A stretch of 64,000 nucleotides of DNA from contig NW_024468261.1 in assembly GCF_002104995.1 (NCBI RefSeq), positions 248,001 to 312,000 on the forward strand, read 5' to 3'. Under the pieces are notes generated by a model that saw nothing but the letters and a program-made list of their open reading frames with translations, was not told where the DNA came from and made no database searches. This document shows, one piece after another, positions 32,956 to 43,915 of the stretch. Position 1 is the first letter of the stretch; each line of letters begins with the position of its first letter. Source of the stretch: Linderina pennispora. Lineage: Eukaryota; Kickxellomycota; Kickxellomycetes; Kickxellales; Kickxellaceae. The translations under genes and the position numbers were made by a program.

Positions 32956-33502
32956 TCAGCGTAGGCGCTTCAGCGCTGGCTCGCTGCTGCTGACAGCAGA
33001 ATAGCCTGCTGCTGCTGCACGCCTCTTGCGCGGGTTCTTTGTTGCAGGGGTGGTGCCAGAAGCATCGGCAGCAATGGCCGTAGAACGACAGAACAGTTCA
33101 GGAATACTGCTTGAATCACAGAGTGACTGGAAAATGAGTCTGAAGTTTAGAACTGCTGCGAGGTCGCGGTTCAAGAGCCGAGACGAATAGGCTCGCCTGT
33201 ATTGTGCCATGGCCTGCTTACATGACTCGCTTGTACAGCGGAGAAGGCCATGGCACTTCACAGTTGGGTTCTTCGATCTCTGATAGGGCCGCGGGTTGGG
33301 AACATGCCGGAATGTCTGCAGCGACTTTTCGCAGCAGAACGGGCACATCGGACGATGTCCGGAATTCGTCGATCAGATAGACTTCAAAGCCATGGTGCTT
33401 GAACTTGTCGTGCCACCCCTTGCCGCGAATCGGCGCATGGTGTCGGACCATCAGCGCACCCCAACTACCCATGACTAGTAGATAGTAGATATTATTTGGC
33501 AT
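32956..33502 (-). pseudogene. Fanzor (eukaryotic TnpB-like nuclease) relic 2, C-terminal RuvC/zinc-ribbon part
   Basis: Two overlapping minus frames form the C-terminal third of a Fanzor protein. The first reads MGSWG and then VYLIDEFRTSS. One extra base near 33350 moves the reading to CPFCCEKSLQTF, VKCHGLLRCTSESC and LLNRDLAAVLNFR, followed by a basic tail ending at 32956. This is the Zn-ribbon (two CxxC-like pairs) plus the RuvC-III NRD of TnpB/Fanzor. RuvC-I, RuvC-II and the N-terminal domain are absent: the sequence starts six bases beyond the chitinase stop codon. A near-identical 60-base block is shared with relic 1 at 2482-3420, so both derive from one element family. 5'-truncated and frameshifted, so inactive. 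Confidence 0.78.
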
Positions 33503-33507
33503 GAACT

Positions 33508-34848
33508 TTACTTGAACAAAAGTGAAGCCTTTGCAGGGTCTGGCAGTGCGAACCTGCGCGACATGCCAGAATCGAGCTTTCCTGCCACGTGCAAATGGAT
33601 AGACATATTCTGGTCAGCGATGGCGTTGTTATCGGAATCTGATCTGACTATCAAGTGACCATCATGCACCGAAGTATCAAACCCGGGAGCATGGGCATCG
33701 CTGATTCCGGCTCCATCCGGCAGTGGCATCTTCAGCTCCCAGTTCTTGCCCATTGGCGCATCAAGGGCCCGTATCTTCACCGAGAATCCAAACCTATCCG
33801 CGTCCTTGCCTTGCACGACCTCAATGCGAACTGGGATCTCAGTGCCCGAGCTGGTCACATTTGCAGCTCGCGTCATAATCTGGTGGCCTGTCGAGGTCGT
33901 GCGCTTCCTGCGCGCCGGTGCGCCACCTCCAGACTTCAAGTTCGCCGAGACCGACTTGCCCCAATTGCTGCTGGACAGCGCCTGGCTTGCATCCCATGTC
34001 ATGACACCGCCCAAGCTAGTGTATTTTTGCTTGATGTCGTTGACAATACGGTTAAGCGTGCCTGCATCGACAAATCCGCGGCCGGCAGCGCTCTGCGAGC
34101 CAGGGGCACCGATGTAGATCTTGACATTCTTGTTCACCGATTGAGTCTTGGCCCAGTTGTCCCATGCATCGTAGTTGAAGCCCTGGGGGTATGCGTCCAG
34201 GCCACAGAAGTTGTTGTAGAACTGTACAAAGACCATGTCAAACCAGGCTGAGTTCAGGGTTGATCCAAGCATGGCGTCAGGGAACGGGCACTGTGGGGCG
34301 CCGGTGATGTAGTACTGCTTGCCCGAGAAGTGCGAGCGCAGCTGGCTGATGAACGCGGGGTAGCCGGCAGTGGCTCCGCCCTCAATGTCCAGGTCAACGC
34401 CATCCAGCACTGCGTCGTCGAACGGGCGCTTGTCAGCACTACCGCCAAGGAACATGTTCCAGACCGTGTCGGCATAGCTGGAGCCCTCGGCATCGCTAGA
34501 GAACCCATAGGCACCTGTGGCGCCGCCCATTGACAGGACTACAATCTTGCCCTGCGATTGGCAGTACTTGATATCGCTGGCCATGTTCGGACAGTGCAGG
34601 AGATCTGACCCCTCGAACTTGGTTTCGCAGCCGTTGGCAAAGTTCAGGGCAGTATTAGGGAACTGGTACAGGAATGATAGGGCGATAACATCGACGGTAG
34701 AATCCCGGCAGTAGTCGCCAAGCGATTGTTGCGACCCACCAGAGTTCTGGCCCCAGTACACAACAAAGTTGGAGTTGCTGCTGGAGCTAAAGGCGAGCGC
34801 CTGCGAGAATAGGGCGGTGCAGAGAGTGATGATGCGTCTTGCAAACAT
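33508..34848 (-). CDS. Secreted class III (GH18) chitinase with C-terminal accessory domain
   Basis: A 446-residue protein. Residues 1-19 are a signal peptide (basic start, hydrophobic core, cleavage after a small residue near 19-20). The GH18 barrel covers about 27-310, with the catalytic DGVDLDIEGG at 149-158, Glu156 being the acid. A basic ARRKRTT linker near 320 leads to a C-terminal beta-rich domain of about 110 residues with Trp in KNWELKMPL, resembling a carbohydrate-binding module of fungal chitinases. It hydrolyses chitin in wall remodelling or nutrition. Unbroken. A TATATAAA box lies about 85 bases upstream on the coding strand. The stop codon is immediately followed by Fanzor relic 2. 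Confidence 0.92.
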   Translation of the reverse strand: MFARRIITLCTALFSQALAFSSSSNSNFVVYWGQNSGGSQQSLGDYCRDSTVDVIALSFLYQFPNTALNFANGCETKFEGSDLLHCPNMASDIKYCQSQGKIVVLSMGGATGAYGFSSDAEGSSYADTVWNMFLGGSADKRPFDDAVLDGVDLDIEGGATAGYPAFISQLRSHFSGKQYYITGAPQCPFPDAMLGSTLNSAWFDMVFVQFYNNFCGLDAYPQGFNYDAWDNWAKTQSVNKNVKIYIGAPGSQSAAGRGFVDAGTLNRIVNDIKQKYTSLGGVMTWDASQALSSSNWGKSVSANLKSGGGAPARRKRTTSTGHQIMTRAANVTSSGTEIPVRIEVVQGKDADRFGFSVKIRALDAPMGKNWELKMPLPDGAGISDAHAPGFDTSVHDGHLIVRSDSDNNAIADQNMSIHLHVAGKLDSGMSRRFALPDPAKASLLFK

Positions 34849-34931
34849 GATTAGGCGTGTGGTATTAGGATGTAAAAGTACAACTGGAACTGTAGAAACT
34901 CAAAGTTCGTCCCTGGCCTCGCTCAAACCGG

Positions 34932-34939
34932 TTTATATA
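34932..34939 (-). promoter_or_regulatory. TATA box of the chitinase gene
   Basis: TATATAAA on the minus strand, 84-91 bases before the chitinase ATG, preceded by a GC-rich stretch. Position and sequence fit a core promoter element. Confidence 0.6.
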
Positions 34940-35596
34940 CACCTACGATGATAGCCTTTTCCTCCAGAGTCCAGCTGGTAAATAAAATGTAAGCCAGTTT
35001 GATGTAGAGGTCAACAGGTTCTATATTGCGCGACGGGTCATTCAGCGGATCTAATGTTTGTAATAGTGAGGAAAATAAAGCGGGCGGTAGGGTTTATGCA
35101 CGCTTGTATTAAAACCCGGTCACGCACCTTAATGACCATAGCCATGTGTCTGGGACTTCCCATCTAGGGTTGTCCAATGCACTTGGATGCCCGCTGGTCA
35201 TAAGGCAGCATACAATTAATTGCCAGATCATCCTTTGGAACGCCTCCGTTCTGAAGCCGGACCACGCGGGTTGTAGCCAGCGGAACTGCAATGGTCCTTT
35301 TATATTAGCCACTAGAACCATATGCACACACGGTCAGAGGTGATGTCAAGATCTGCGGGAGCGAAATTGAATTCGGCTCCAGCAAACAGCCTAGTGGGCT
35401 ACCGCAATGTGTTCGAACACAAAGCAGCTCCATACTCCCATGTGATCCGACTTTAATGGCGGCGGTGATGTCAGGATCTGTACTGGTGGAATTAATACCA
35501 CCAGCGCATGGACACCTTGCATCTAGTCACCGCCATGTATGGAATGGGTATGAGGATTTGAAAGACAGAGTGAAAGAAAAATTTAGTACTGCTGGT
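34940..35596. other. Intergenic between chitinase promoter and ARP3 3' end
   Basis: About 650 bases with the distal chitinase promoter and ARP3 3' untranslated region. No ORF, RNA gene or repeat that I can support. Confidence 0.4.
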
Positions 35597-36950
35597 TTAG
35601 GCCAGCGAGTCAAACACGCGGTTGTGACGGCAGATACTGGGGCCGTACTCCTCGTACTCGGCCTTGGAATGACTGAACTGGTAGAACTGGTCGGTGCAGG
35701 CCATGATACTGCCGCCGAACCACACAGCATACCGCTGCTTCTTGTGGGCAATGACATTGACATCAATAGGCCGCGCCTGCAAGTTGCCGCCGCTCAGGTC
35801 CTCGCTCTTCTTGATGCGGCCGTCGACAATGCGCTTAATGTCGCGCTGAAGACGCTTACCGAAGCCCTTGAACATGGTCGAGCCGCCCGACAGCACAATG
35901 TTGCTGTACAGGCCGCGGCGGGTGTCGATGGGGCTGACCTGGATGCAAGTGTCGACGACATCCGGCAGGGGCGTCAAAAAGTCCGAGCTCACGAGCTCCG
36001 GGTTGAAGAACACCTCGGGCGCCAGGAAGCGCTCGTAGCCAACATCAACCTTGTACGTGTGCTGGTTGACGCTGTTGACGGCGTCAAACTGCTGGTAGTA
36101 CTTTACCGGATCCTGGTCGAATTTCAAAAACTCGTTGGCCATGTCGTGCGACGTGTACGAGTACTGTTCCTTGATGCGGCGTGCAATCTCCAGCGAGTCC
36201 TCGGGCGGAATGCTGGTCTCGCCGTGGTCGCGCAGCAGCTGCTGCACAAAGCCGGTGATGTCGCGGCCAGCAATAGGAATGTGCTTGATGCTGGAGCCCA
36301 GCACGTAGCCCTCGGCGACGGGAATGACATGAGTGACACCGTCTCCACTGTCGATGACGGTTCCCGTCAGCGTCTGCTGCGAGTTCTTGGCGGTCCAGCT
36401 GGCAGCCAGTGCAAGCACAGCCTGCACCGCAATGTACATGCCCTGCACGTTGAACGACTCGAAGAAAATCTCGGCCATCTGCTCGCGGTTCTCGGGCGCA
36501 TTGAGGGGCGGCTCGGTCAACAGGAAATAGTGGTCTTCGGGCTCGCACCGCATGTACTTGAAGATGCTCTGCTCCCAGTAGCGCTCCATATGGTCCCAGT
36601 TCTCGATCTGGCCGTGGCGGATCGGGTAGTCCAGACCGTACGCCTTTGAGTTCTTTGTCGCCTCGTCACCGATGTGGAAGTCCAGATCCTCGATGCCGCG
36701 CTTGGACGCGATGCCGTAGCGCGACTTGTTTGGCAGCCCGATGACGGTCGGGATGACAAACTGCGGGTCTGTGTTTCCAGCGAACCCCATCTTGGTGTAG
36801 CTACAATAAGGCAGATATGGCGGTTGTTTAGTGCAGGGGCCTCGCATTTGCTCTCATCCGCAGATGTGACGACATCCACTTCGGCTTGTCTCTCGCGCTG
36901 TGCACGTACCCGGTACCATTGTCAATAACAACAGGCGGAAGCTTCGACAT
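35597..36950 (-). CDS. ARP3: Actin-related protein 3, Arp2/3 complex subunit, two exons
   Basis: Exon 1 is 36910..36950 ([14 protein letters not shown]) and exon 2 is 35597..36800, joined across a 109-base GT-AG intron with the junction inside the phosphate-binding [13 protein letters not shown] loop. The product is 414 residues, as expected for Arp3. Visible actin-fold landmarks are TEPPLN near residue 135, [11 protein letters not shown] near 175, [10 protein letters not shown] near 325 and the Arp3-type C-terminus. Arp3 pairs with Arp2 to nucleate branched actin filaments at endocytic sites. The long frames on the opposite strand are shadows. Intact. Confidence 0.96.
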
Positions 36951-38195
36951 TTTGCGCAGGTCTCTCCAAATGTGCTTCGAAACAGTGAAAAAGTGAAAAG
37001 GCGAATTTTTGTGTGAAACAATTGGGAATTCAAAGACAGCTTGCAGGGTTGACGACAGCGAAATTGCGGGACCACGCATGACTGCCCGCGCGGACTAGGG
37101 GGGTGGGCCAATGCATCACAATCAAGAGTTCCTGAGAATTAGTGATTATGATCACTGCCACATATGCCATTAGTGATGCGTCACCCCCATCTGGCAACTG
37201 CTCAGGATAAAATAGCAAGTGCACTGATGAATCCTCGTTGGGTGGCATATATGAGAGGAGTGTCCATATATATAAGTGGGTTTGAGTACTATGCAGTGGC
37301 TGCCCAGCATCGATGAATGAGGTGCAGTATGTGTCCGAATGGCGCCTTGCGTGGAGTAGCTCTGGGTCCGTGCCAGCATGCTACCCACGGGGCCATACAA
37401 CTCAAGTCTGACTGGCTCAGAGACAGCCGGAAAAGACCAGATTTCAGAGCGTTGTTTAAAAATAAACGCCCTTGCATCTACATCCGCCGCATGTCTGGTA
37501 AGTGCCTTTGCGCGCATCACAGAAGCCCCCCGCCAGCTTCCAGCATAGCCTGATTTCTTTTGTGCGCTAGCGCTGGTTGTCTCCTCTTGCCGATCGCCGT
37601 GCGGGTAGAAGAAGGCAATGTCCACGAGGACACGGGCCGTGGATCTGTAACGAACAAGCCGCCGCCAAGACACGGCATATAAATAGCCCAGTGATCTGAT
37701 TCGCAAATCGCCCGCGGAGCACGTGTTCAGGGGGTCGCGACTCGGCGAATAGGTGTCCAGCCCTCGCCCCTTGGCGATTTAAGCCTGCCCCCAATCTCTC
37801 CTCCATTCCCATTCGCGGACCGAAATTTTCTTCCACCCCTCACAATTGACAGAGCCTTTCTCCTTTTTTCCTCTCTCTTATTCGCCAGCAGAATACCTCA
37901 CAAGCGGCTGAAGCGAGAAACCAAGCGGTAAGTGACTTTATGTAGCGCCGCGAGCCGGGTGGACCTATGAGATAAATATGCTGTACGCCTCCGCAACCCA
38001 CATAAGACCCCTTGCATTAGACCTGCCCCCGCACACTTTAGTTCCTGAGGAGCATAGAAAACAAGCAGCTGTTTTTTTCCTATCACGCATCAGCCGTGGG
38101 TGCCAAATTCAGCGGCATAAAAGAAAAGCTAATATTCAGATAACAAGCGCGCATAGACACCAACACAGCATATAAGCGAGTCACGGAATAAAGCG
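36951..38195. other. Divergent promoter region between ARP3 and HAP2
   Basis: This 1.2-kb region contains both promoters. CT-rich DNA near 37800-37900 looks like a transcription start region for HAP2. A CCAAT on the plus strand near 37107 is a possible target of the HAP complex. Short ORFs (for example 37978-38175) are probably upstream ORFs or chance. Confidence 0.4.
37928..38168 (+). other. Candidate 5' UTR intron of HAP2
   Basis: GTAAGT at 37928 follows a CT-rich leader. A GCTAAT branch-like sequence lies near 38130, and an ACACAG acceptor ends at 38168, 27 bases before the ATG. Removing it would take out the upstream ATGs in this interval. Prediction only. Confidence 0.35.
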
Positions 38196-38900
38196 ATGAA
38201 TCAATCGTTCGACTTTCACGCCTCATACGGGCTGCCCATGGGCACAGACACATCGGCAGCCGGCACGCTCGACTACACGCAGCAGTACACGGCCGAGCTG
38301 GGAGCCCACGGGCTGCTGATCTCCCAGGACGAAGGCACGTCGGGGCTCTCGGCCAGCATGCCGGCATCATCGGCGCCATTGATGCTCGGCAGCTTCGCCG
38401 ACCCGACGTCGGCGGCGGTGGCGGCAGCGGCGGCGGCAGCGGCAGCAGCGGTTGCCAATCCCGCGGTGGCGGCGTCGCCCATGGCGGTGGAGGAGGAAAG
38501 CACCAGCGAACACGATCAAAAGCCCGCCGAGCAAGAGGAGCCGCCGCGCGAGGAAGAGCCCATGTATGTCAATGCCAAGCAGTACCATAGAATCCTGAAG
38601 CGGCGAGATGCGCGGGCCCGGATGACAGCCGAGCATCGGATGAAGGTCTCTAGGAAGCCGTATTTGCATGAGTCCCGCCACCAGCACGCGATGAGGCGGC
38701 CGAGAGGCCCTGGTGGGCGGTTCCTGACGGCGGCGGAGATTGCAGCGCTGGGTAAGACGGAGGGCGATGACGAGGGCGCCAGCGCCAGCCTGGAACAGCA
38801 GAAGAAGAACAGGAAGAGGAAGAGCAAGAAGAAGCAGCCGCTCGAGTCGCCCGAGGTTGCGGTCAAGGAGGAGGCAGGCGACGGGCAAGCGTCGGTATGA
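38196..38900 (+). CDS. HAP2: CCAAT-binding factor subunit HAP2 / NF-YA
   Basis: A 234-residue protein. The N-terminal half is acidic and Ala-rich, with a polyalanine run near 74-88. The conserved core runs about 121-180: subunit-association helix [19 protein letters not shown], linker, then the DNA-contact region [19 protein letters not shown] with its diagnostic RHxHAMRR. The C-terminus is Lys-rich and likely nuclear-targeting. With HAP3 and HAP5 it binds CCAAT in promoters of respiratory and many other genes. Single exon, unbroken. It converges with the aminopeptidase gene, 108 bases away. Confidence 0.95.
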   Translation: MNQSFDFHASYGLPMGTDTSAAGTLDYTQQYTAELGAHGLLISQDEGTSGLSASMPASSAPLMLGSFADPTSAAVAAAAAAAAAAVANPAVAASPMAVEEESTSEHDQKPAEQEEPPREEEPMYVNAKQYHRILKRRDARARMTAEHRMKVSRKPYLHESRHQHAMRRPRGPGGRFLTAAEIAALGKTEGDDEGASASLEQQKKNRKRKSKKKQPLESPEVAVKEEAGDGQASV

Positions 38901-39007
38901 CAAGCAAACCGGGCGTGCCCCCTCTTCCCGCCAACTTTGTAATTTTTTTTCCTGCCTTTGGGAAGCGTTCGAGGTTATATTCAAAACAGCACAAGTGAAA
39001 TGCAAAA

Positions 39008-41785
39008 TTAGAGCCCGCTGCTGGCGAACCACGCGCGCACATCCTCACGGTCCTTCTCGAACCACGCGGTGCTGGCGCGGATCTTCTCCAGGCTCTGGTC
39101 AATGACGCGCTGGAACTTGGACGTGTCGTGGGCAGCAAAGTACTGCTCGATCTCGTCGGCCTTGTCGCTGCCGACGAACTCGCTGACACACAGGCGCACC
39201 AGGATGCCCATGTAGTTCATGGACGCGCGGTACCGGGCCACCAGCTGGTCAAAGCTGTCCTGGTACCACTGCCACAGGCGCTGGCGGTGGGCCGGATACA
39301 GGTTGATTGACACAATGGCCTGGTGCAGGTCCTGGTTGCGCACGTGCTCGGTCATGGCGAACTCAAACAGCTCGTCAATCAGAGCCGGGTCGGCAGCAAA
39401 GCCCAGCGCCGACAGCGCCGACAGCCGCTGGTCGATGGGGTTGGTCTCGTCCAGGTAGTACGACTTGACCTTCTCAAACTCATCGCGGCCGCCTTGGCGC
39501 ACCACAGCCGAGAACACCGACCGCAGGGTGTCGGTCGTCAGCACAGACTTGTTGCCAGCAAAGAACTCGCCGAACCGCCGGTTGGCCTCGGCCACGACCT
39601 CCTTGTCGCCGCACGTGCCGGCATACCGGATGGCCAGCGCGCGCAGGCGGCTGACCAGACTGTCCTCGTCGGCGCTGGCGGCGTCCCAGCCCAGGCGCTT
39701 GATCAGCGGCGAGAACAGCGAGCACGCCAGCGCATGCAGCTGGGCCTGGCCTGCCGCGTCCTCCAGCGACCACGCCGAGTGCAGCGCGTCCAGACGCATC
39801 GAAATCTCCTGCCACACAATGAACTCGGTCTCGTTCGAGTAGGCGCGCAGGAAGGTCAAAAAGTCCGACGTGCTGCTGTGGCCGCTCGAGGCCAGCGCTG
39901 CGGCGTCGGCGATGATACCGATGCGGTCGTTGGTCGACAGCTCGCCTGCCTCAATGGCCTTGGCCAGGTTGGCAACGGCCGAAGCCGGGTACTTTACGCG
40001 GTAGATGCCGACGGTATCCTTGTTCAGCTTGTACCACTTGGATGACGACACGGCCACGTCGACGGTGGCTTCGCGCTGTGTCAGCACATCGGCCGAGGGC
40101 GAATCGGCAGTCTCGGATGTCACAATGCCCAGCGGCACGCACCACAGCGTCTTGTCGTCCGCCTCGGTCACCTCACCCGAAGACAGGTAGCGGTTCTGGC
40201 GCACGGTGATCTTGTCGCCGCTCTCGGCCTCGGTCACGGTGACGATCGGGTAGCCGATGGTGCGGGTCCACAGCGCCATGAACTCGGTGACGTCGACGCC
40301 CGATGCCTCGCTCAGCGCAGTCCACAGATCGCTGGTCGATGCGTTGGCGTACTTGTGCCGCTGCAGGTAGATGCGGATGCCCTTCAGGAAGAGATCGAGG
40401 CCGATGTACGAGCTCAGCATGCGGATGGCGCTGCCGCCCTTCGAGTACGAGATGGCATCGAAGATCTGGCTGATGTCCGACGAGCGCTTGACCGGCACCT
40501 GGATCGGGTGCGACGAGTGCAGCGAGTCGAGGTTCAGTGCGCGCTGCAGATCGTCGACCAGGAACTGCGTCCAGATGTGGTACTCGGGGAACACGTGGTC
40601 GACGGCCAAGGTGCCGACCCATGTGGCAAAGCCCTCGTTGAGCCACAGCTCGCTCCACCACTCCATGGTGACCAGGTTGCCGAACCACTGGTGCGCCAGC
40701 TCGTGGCTGACAACGTAGGCGACCTGCTGCTTGGCACGCGAGCTGGTCGTGGCCTCGTCGACCAGCAGAGCAACCTCGCGGTACGTGATCAGGCCCCAGT
40801 TCTCCATGGCGCCAGCCTCAAAGTCGTTGATCGCGATCTGATCCATCTTGGGCAGCGGGTACGCAATGCCAAACACGTCGGCAAAGTACTCCAGCACCTG
40901 CACAGCAACGTTGAGCGCAAACCGGCCCTTCTCGCTCTTGCCCGGCGCTGTGTACAGACGGCAGGGGATCGGGCGCCCGTTGTGCTTGCCGCTGGTGGTG
41001 GCCTCGATGTACTCCAGCTCGCCGACGATAAAGGCCAGCAGGTAGGTCGACATGATGGGCGTGGTGTTGAACGCAACCTCCTTCAGCCCATTGCCCACCT
41101 GCTTGGTCTCGCGCACATCCATGTTCGACAGCGCCGTCAGGTCCTCCTTGACGCGCAGCGTAACATTAAACGTGGCCTTCTGCATGGGCTCGTCCCAGCA
41201 CGGGAACGCGCGCCGCGCATCCGTGGGCTCAAACTGCGTCGTGGCCATATTCTTGGTGTTGCCCTCAGCATCCGTGTATGTCGAGCGGTAGAACCCAACC
41301 ATCAGGTCGTTGAGAATGCCCTTGAACGAGATCGTCAGCTCTGCGTCCGTTGCCGCCGGCAGCGCCTGTGCAAACGCCACATGCACTGTCTCGTCGCTCT
41401 TCTCCAGCGTGATGCTGGCGGCTGCCAGCGAATCGGAGCCCAGCTGCGCCGCTGCCGGACCGGACAGCGATGCCGATGAGATCTCGAGCTCGTTCGAATG
41501 CAGCACAATCTTGTCGGTGCTCTCGTTGATACGCACCCGGATCTTGACCGAGCCCGTGTACGTCAGCGCATCCAGGTCGGGTGCCAGCAGAATGTCGTAG
41601 TGCACCGGCGTGACGTTGGTCGGCAGGAGCTCGCGCTCCTCAACGGGGTTCTTGATTGTCGTGCACATGGTAAAACGCGAATTCGGAAGTACTACAAGCC
41701 AGAGAAAAAACGCAAGCAGCGGGACGATGAATAACGTGGTCTTTACGAATGGAAAGCGCTGTTGTGCAGTAGCCGTCTTGAGCAT
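39008..41785 (-). CDS. APE2: M1-family zinc aminopeptidase (Ape2/Aap1, puromycin-sensitive type)
   Basis: A 925-codon frame. GAMEN is at residues 325-329, the zinc site HELAHQW at 361-367 with the third ligand Glu384 in WLNEGFA, and a complete ERAP1-like C-terminal domain follows. The enzyme removes N-terminal residues from peptides. The first 40 residues include a strong hydrophobic segment (FIVPLLAFFLWLVVLP) that would act as a signal anchor. A second ATG at residue 40 (base 41668) would give a soluble 886-residue enzyme beginning just before the family's conserved N-terminus. Either or both could be used. Unbroken, no intron. Confidence 0.95.
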   Translation of the reverse strand: MLKTATAQQRFPFVKTTLFIVPLLAFFLWLVVLPNSRFTMCTTIKNPVEERELLPTNVTPVHYDILLAPDLDALTYTGSVKIRVRINESTDKIVLHSNELEISSASLSGPAAAQLGSDSLAAASITLEKSDETVHVAFAQALPAATDAELTISFKGILNDLMVGFYRSTYTDAEGNTKNMATTQFEPTDARRAFPCWDEPMQKATFNVTLRVKEDLTALSNMDVRETKQVGNGLKEVAFNTTPIMSTYLLAFIVGELEYIEATTSGKHNGRPIPCRLYTAPGKSEKGRFALNVAVQVLEYFADVFGIAYPLPKMDQIAINDFEAGAMENWGLITYREVALLVDEATTSSRAKQQVAYVVSHELAHQWFGNLVTMEWWSELWLNEGFATWVGTLAVDHVFPEYHIWTQFLVDDLQRALNLDSLHSSHPIQVPVKRSSDISQIFDAISYSKGGSAIRMLSSYIGLDLFLKGIRIYLQRHKYANASTSDLWTALSEASGVDVTEFMALWTRTIGYPIVTVTEAESGDKITVRQNRYLSSGEVTEADDKTLWCVPLGIVTSETADSPSADVLTQREATVDVAVSSSKWYKLNKDTVGIYRVKYPASAVANLAKAIEAGELSTNDRIGIIADAAALASSGHSSTSDFLTFLRAYSNETEFIVWQEISMRLDALHSAWSLEDAAGQAQLHALACSLFSPLIKRLGWDAASADEDSLVSRLRALAIRYAGTCGDKEVVAEANRRFGEFFAGNKSVLTTDTLRSVFSAVVRQGGRDEFEKVKSYYLDETNPIDQRLSALSALGFAADPALIDELFEFAMTEHVRNQDLHQAIVSINLYPAHRQRLWQWYQDSFDQLVARYRASMNYMGILVRLCVSEFVGSDKADEIEQYFAAHDTSKFQRVIDQSLEKIRASTAWFEKDREDVRAWFASSGL

Positions 41786-43915
41786 TTACTTTTTGAATAG
41801 AAACAGAAATAAAGTGCCAGTCAAAGGAGGAGAGGTGGAAGGTCAATGGCCGTTCCTGACGCAGACAGATGGCTCACTAGCACAAGGGCTGGAGAGGCTT
41901 TGGAGAGAATCGCGAGCGGTAGAGCCGGGATGACGTGTGCAGTGGTTTAGGAGCAGCCCAAAAACGCAGAAAAGGCAGTGGGCTGCATGCAGCGCACAAG
42001 CATGAAGCTGCAAAGGACAACAAGAATGAAGCTGCTCAGGACAATAGGCAGTTTCACCGATTGTTTGGGCCTGCTTACCTTTGCGAGTTGGTAAAGTGGT
42101 CGCAGCCAAAGAAGCACAAAAAATTACAGATAAGAAATGTAGTAGGGTCTGAGCGCTGCTGGAGGCAAGATGGGCTCCACCCTGCTCTGGCCTTTTATAT
42201 CCAGCCCTCGGGCACATGGCAGCGTGCTCAGGATAAGGGCCGGGTGAGGTTATTATTCGCCACAGCAGCACTTGGGTGCCGTGCATTTCTGCACACTTTG
42301 AAACCTCTTCTCGTGGCCATGCAATAGCGCAATAAGCGAAATGAATTCTCCCTCCCCATGCATGCCTCGCTGCATAGATGAGGTCCCTTGAAATGCGTGC
42401 TGGGTCCCTGTAGACTAGCCCGATGGAAACGATCGAACAGGCCGTGTGAAAAAATGGCGCGCTGGCTTCGGACATTGCGAGAGAGAGGGACAGGCAAGGC
42501 TGTTTGGGATTGCCACGCTCCATTTGAGGGCAGGCGGAGCCGCTAACGCGAAGCACTTGAAAGGTTTCGTCCCAATCCCAGCCCGGCATTCTTGGGCCGG
42601 CTGCCGCAAATGGCAGGTGCGTGGGAAACATGCCGAGCGAGGGACCTGAGGGATGATGCACAGCTGAGGTTCATCCTCCATCTCTGTCCCCCACCGGCCG
42701 GAGCCAAGTCTCCGCCAGCCCGGAGATTGCGATTGCATCTTTTTTTTTTTTTTCGCACGCCGGGCCAGGATCGATGCCGGCTTTTGGGCGCAGCACGTTT
42801 TATGGCTGGAATCTATCTTCCAGGAACTGCGATCACGTGGTTCAGCCATGTGATGATCGAGATATTCGCTCGCTGACACCTCTTTTCGGAAATAACTGCC
42901 CAATGTCCCATTCACACAGTAGCATCCTGATCACTTGTCCTAGACATTTCATCCGGATTTGGCTGCGCTGGCACCGGCCGACAGCGAGATGCCCAAAAAT
43001 AGGCGCAATAGAGGCGACCCAGCCGTTTCTATATACAGCTTGGGTGGCTTTTCCTTTCGCCGCCAAATATCTCCCAATAGGAATCAGCGCGCGGCAGGTC
43101 GAGGACCCAGGTAGGTGGCACATGTTTGGGGGTGGTGGAAGAGGGGTGGTGCGCCGGACAATAGCACATGCCAAGATAACTCGGCACTTGCATATTCCCT
43201 GGCCACTTGCCGAAAAGCGGAATGGACAGTCTCGGCTGGAACATGGAGCAGTAGTACGCCATGATACGCTCTTACAATCATGCCTCGAGCCTCGCCTTTC
43301 GGCATTCATCGATGCCTGTGTAGCACGAGACACCATGGCACCTTCCCCCGCAGGGGCTGCCATTGCTGAAGCAAGAATGGCCAGGGGATATTCATACTCT
43401 GCGGAGTATGTGGGTGTTTATGCGCAGTGCGAATGATGGAGCTATGCCCGGGGTTCGGCAATTGCTGTAATTGACCTTCGCCACAAATTCATGTCTCAGG
43501 TTTTCCTATTATAGAACACCCGGATATTCAAACCGCCGCCAGCCAGACAAGCCCAGGGGGAATTTGACCAGCAAAGGGAAAAATCTGGCTGCAAAGAGAA
43601 ACTGCGCCTGGTATAAAGCGAGTCTCGAATTCAGTGTGTCAGGTTCTTCTTTCACGCTTCATCACCAGCCGCGCGATCGCACTATTTTGCTTTTTACAAA
43701 ACGATTCTAACTTGCTTCCCCCATCCCCTCTCCCCTCTTTCTGCTGCAAAAAGCGTTCACTTACTAGCAGCATTCATTCTTGTCCATTCTCTTCCCCCTT
43801 CTTGCCGTCTCCTCCGTATTTTTCATATAAATAGCACTGGCGCCGGGGCCTCCTCCTCGTTTGGATATCCAGTAGTCCTCTCCTCCTCTCCCAATCCACA
43901 TACACTTACATAATC
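41786..43915. other. Long intergenic region upstream of aminopeptidase and of a small ORF
   Basis: About 2.1 kb without a supported gene. It includes a run of about 15 T near 42738, a perfect hairpin CATACTC-TGCG-GAGTATG near 43397, and a pyrimidine-rich start region with TATAAATA at 43826-43833 that belongs to the small ORF at 43916. Longer frames (42774-43436 on plus) have random composition. Confidence 0.4.
43826..43833 (+). promoter_or_regulatory. TATA box before the 25-codon ORF
   Basis: TATAAATA, 83 bases upstream of the ATG at 43916. It is followed by a pyrimidine-rich leader ending in ACACTTACATAATC. This is the layout of highly expressed fungal genes. Confidence 0.55.

Noticed and set aside
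35456-36649. 397-codon ORF opposite ARP3
   Set aside because: Mirror of a highly conserved coding exon, no independent support.
40355-41479. 374-codon ORF opposite the aminopeptidase
   Set aside because: Antisense shadow of a GC-rich gene.
42774-43436. 220-codon ORF in the intergenic region upstream of the aminopeptidase
   Set aside because: Random-looking composition without domain, repeat or paralogue support.
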